Source of the DNA: Berghia stephanieae
Lineage: Eukaryota; Mollusca; Gastropoda; Nudibranchia; Aeolidiidae
Reading direction: 5' to 3'
NCBI GenBank assembly: GCA_034508935.3
Contig: CM067452.1
Location: forward strand, 12,362,414-12,426,413
DNA length: 64,000 nucleotides
The translations under genes and the position numbers were made by a program. The notes beneath the pieces are model-generated. The model was given only the letters and a program-made list of their open reading frames with translations, had not been told where the DNA came from and ran no database searches. Shown piece by piece: positions 62,038 through 64,000 of this stretch. The stretch's first letter is position 1, and every line of letters begins with the position of its first letter.

Positions 62038-62325
62038 TGTATAGAAAGAACGAAAATGACGTCACTCAGCGCTCTGTTATTGCATTTAGACAGCCGTATT
62101 AGTGGTTAGTTCTCACTAGATTATATCAGACTATACATAGTTCGAAATTGACGTCACACGGGTCTTTGTTATTGTTTTTTGCCATCCGTGTGTATGAGTA
62201 ATTCTCACTTAACTGTATTAACCAGACTATAAACGTTTAAGGTTACACACAGTTTTGTGTGTTGGTCCGTTATACTTCCGGATGGCAATGTTATGAGCTT
62301 CTTAGCCAAACACATACTATCTATA
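62038..62325 (+). mobile_element. MITE-B relatives: a partial copy and a full copy
   Basis: 62038-62128 is the left part of a diverged copy; 62132-62325 is a complete copy with TTGACGTCA and CACATACTATCTATA. Right-end fragments follow to 62438. Confidence 0.65.
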
Positions 62326-62479
62326 GAACGTAAACAGTTGCAAATAGTTTTGTGTCTTGGTAAGGTATATCCGGTTTGCCGATGCTGTGAGTATTTTTGG
62401 CAATGTTGTGAGCTTCTTAGCCAAGCGCATACTATCAAAACACAGTGGATTCTGTTGTGATTACGATCACTGAACTCCC

Positions 62480-62669
62480 TATAGATAGATGCGCTTGGCC
62501 AAGGAGTTCACAACATTGCCATCGGAAGTATAACGGACCAACACACAAACTCTGTGTAACCATGAACTTTTATAGTCTGGTTAATACAGCTTATTGAGTA
62601 CAACTCACAATCGCGGATGGCAAAAACAATAACAAAGGCCTTAGTGACGTCATCTGCATACTATCTATA
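62480..62669 (-). mobile_element. MITE-B copy
   Basis: ATAGATAGATGCGCTTGGCC ... TGACGTCATCTGCATACTAT. Nearly identical to the left half of the 24673-25052 palindrome, so of the same young subfamily. Confidence 0.75.
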
Positions 62670-63215
62670 ACATGCTTGACTTGTGGTTTACTTTTCACGA
62701 GATTCACGTGCACTACTTTCTAACATTGCCATTCTGAATTAAAAATGACACAGCAAATTGTAAACTTTGTACACACTTGACATAAACATGTGTTGCATTT
62801 TAATAGTTGAAAGCCAGAGGCGTAGCTTCCTGTTATTATTTCTATATTCATAAAAAAGAAATCTGATAACAAAATGGATTAAACATGCAAATATTATGTC
62901 ACAATGTGGAAATTTACAAGTATTTATCCAGAGAGGCGAAGCGCAAAATTCTTTTTCATGGCATACGTCGAATAACAATACTATTTATAGATTGCCCACA
63001 ACCAGGAACTCAGGAAAGGTAAAATTAATAATTATATCATTTTAATTATGCACCTTTTGTATTTGAACACTGCGGCTCCTTTAAGAGGTTATCCTGTACA
63101 AAACTTACTTGGAATCTGGTATTAAAGACGTTTAGCTTCAGTGATATTTCACATTATTACATTCAAAAGACAACCCCCCCGCTGCTCTCCCCAGTGAACA
63201 TAATTCAAGAATGGC

Positions 63216-63406
63216 TATAGATAGTTCAAAGATGACGTCACGCAGGCCTTTGTTATTGTTTTTGCCATCCGCGTTTGTGAGTTGTTCTCACTAAACTTTA
63301 TTACCAGTCTATAAAGGCTCATGGTTACACAGAGTTTGTGTGTTGGTCCGTTATACTTCCGGATGGCAATGTTGTGAACTCCTAGGCCAAGCGCATTCTA
63401 TCTATA
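63216..63406 (+). mobile_element. MITE-B copy
   Basis: TATAGATAGTTCAAAGATGA, TGACGTCA, CCAAGCGCATTCTATCTATA. Young subfamily, very close to 24861-25052. Confidence 0.8.
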
Positions 63407-64000
63407 CCGTGCTCAGTGGGTGACCAGTGTGTTGTGGTAACGTGTCTTGTGTAACCTTTATTAGTTGTCTTGCTCAACAGTTGGTCGGGTATTATATCTT
63501 TGTGAAAGGCATTTCTCCTCGCCTAATCGAAGACGGGCGTGAAAATTCGGTGGACAACCCCCCAACCCCCCCAGTTGTTGTTTTTTTTTACATCGTCTTT
63601 GCCAAAAAAACAAAAAAACCGTATTAGCACCTAACGGGCTGCTTGTGTCGTCCAATATATTATATGTCCGTTGTCCACCAAGGAAAAGAAATTATAAACG
63701 CTATGATATTTTTTTCAACGCTAAGTCCTACTATTTAAACGATATCTATTGTTACACTATTTGAAACAACCGAAAAATTATTTGCTAAGCTACGCCACGG
63801 AGTGCAACTTTGTTGTGAATATTTTTTCCCCACGAGAAAGAACCAACACACCATTACTGTAAACATTTTAAAGTTTGAGCCATATTTTATTGCAAACGAT
63901 GAAAAGATCAAAGGAACTCGGCATTGTGAGAAAACTGTTTGGTCTATCACTATCGCTTTTAAAAATTCGTAAAGTCACTTACAATATAAGCCCGCATGCA
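63407..64000. other. No gene seen
   Basis: Short frames only, with C-rich and A-rich tracts at 63555-63620. Confidence 0.35.

Overview
This is a eukaryotic, AT-rich animal genome window dominated by mobile elements. Introns with GT-AG borders, an adhesion GPCR, a SLC20 phosphate transporter, a cilia protein (CIMIP5/C2orf50 type) and several tRNA-derived SINE families point to an aquatic invertebrate; I cannot name the species or settle on a phylum. All repeat-family names used here (RP-A, SINE-1/2/C/D/E, MITE-B/F/G/H/K/N/O/Q/R/T/U, FB-C) are my own labels for families defined by comparing copies inside this window.

Host genes. (1) 1968-11009 (+): the 3' part of a SLC20/PiT sodium-phosphate cotransporter gene, five exons with matching phases. 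Its last intron holds a 2.8-kb RNase H-bearing LINE. (2) 35340-37859 (-): a complete adhesion GPCR in one uninterrupted reading frame (hormone-receptor domain, GPS, seven TM helices). (3) 44023-44556 (+): a 177-residue four- to five-helix membrane protein of TMEM79/MAPEG type. (4) 59395-53856 (-): three exons of a ciliary microtubule inner protein, CIMIP5/C2orf50-like, scattered through repeats and too small to stand out as long reading frames.

Mobile landscape. 11.8-13.5 kb, 15.4-26 kb and 31-33 kb carry MITEs, foldbacks, minisatellites and repeated copies of RP-A, a ~530-bp non-tRNA retroposon with a conserved 3' hairpin and A/C-rich tail. Four RP-A copies have 12-14 bp target-site duplications. 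26066-31129 is a TIR-bounded element with a 3-bp duplication. It carries four ~354-bp tandem repeats and a decayed protein whose acidic motifs are arranged as in FEN1/XPG nucleases. 32.1-34.7 kb is a composite of a foldback, a Tc1 remnant and a TTAA MITE between inverted repeats. 38-43 kb and 52.6-63.4 kb are packed with MITE-B, G, H and N. 50.7-52.0 kb is a 5'-truncated RTE-type LINE inserted in MITE-H. 47.0-47.3 kb has two inverted hammerhead-ribozyme motifs. Nested insertions with clean target duplications allow a relative chronology.

No operon-like logic connects the host genes. Their likely roles (phosphate uptake, adhesion signalling, membrane/lipid chemistry, axonemal structure) are unrelated. 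The most notable signals are the FEN-like TIR element, the hammerhead pair, RP-A with its compensatory 3' stem, and the repeated head-to-head dimerisation of unrelated small elements.
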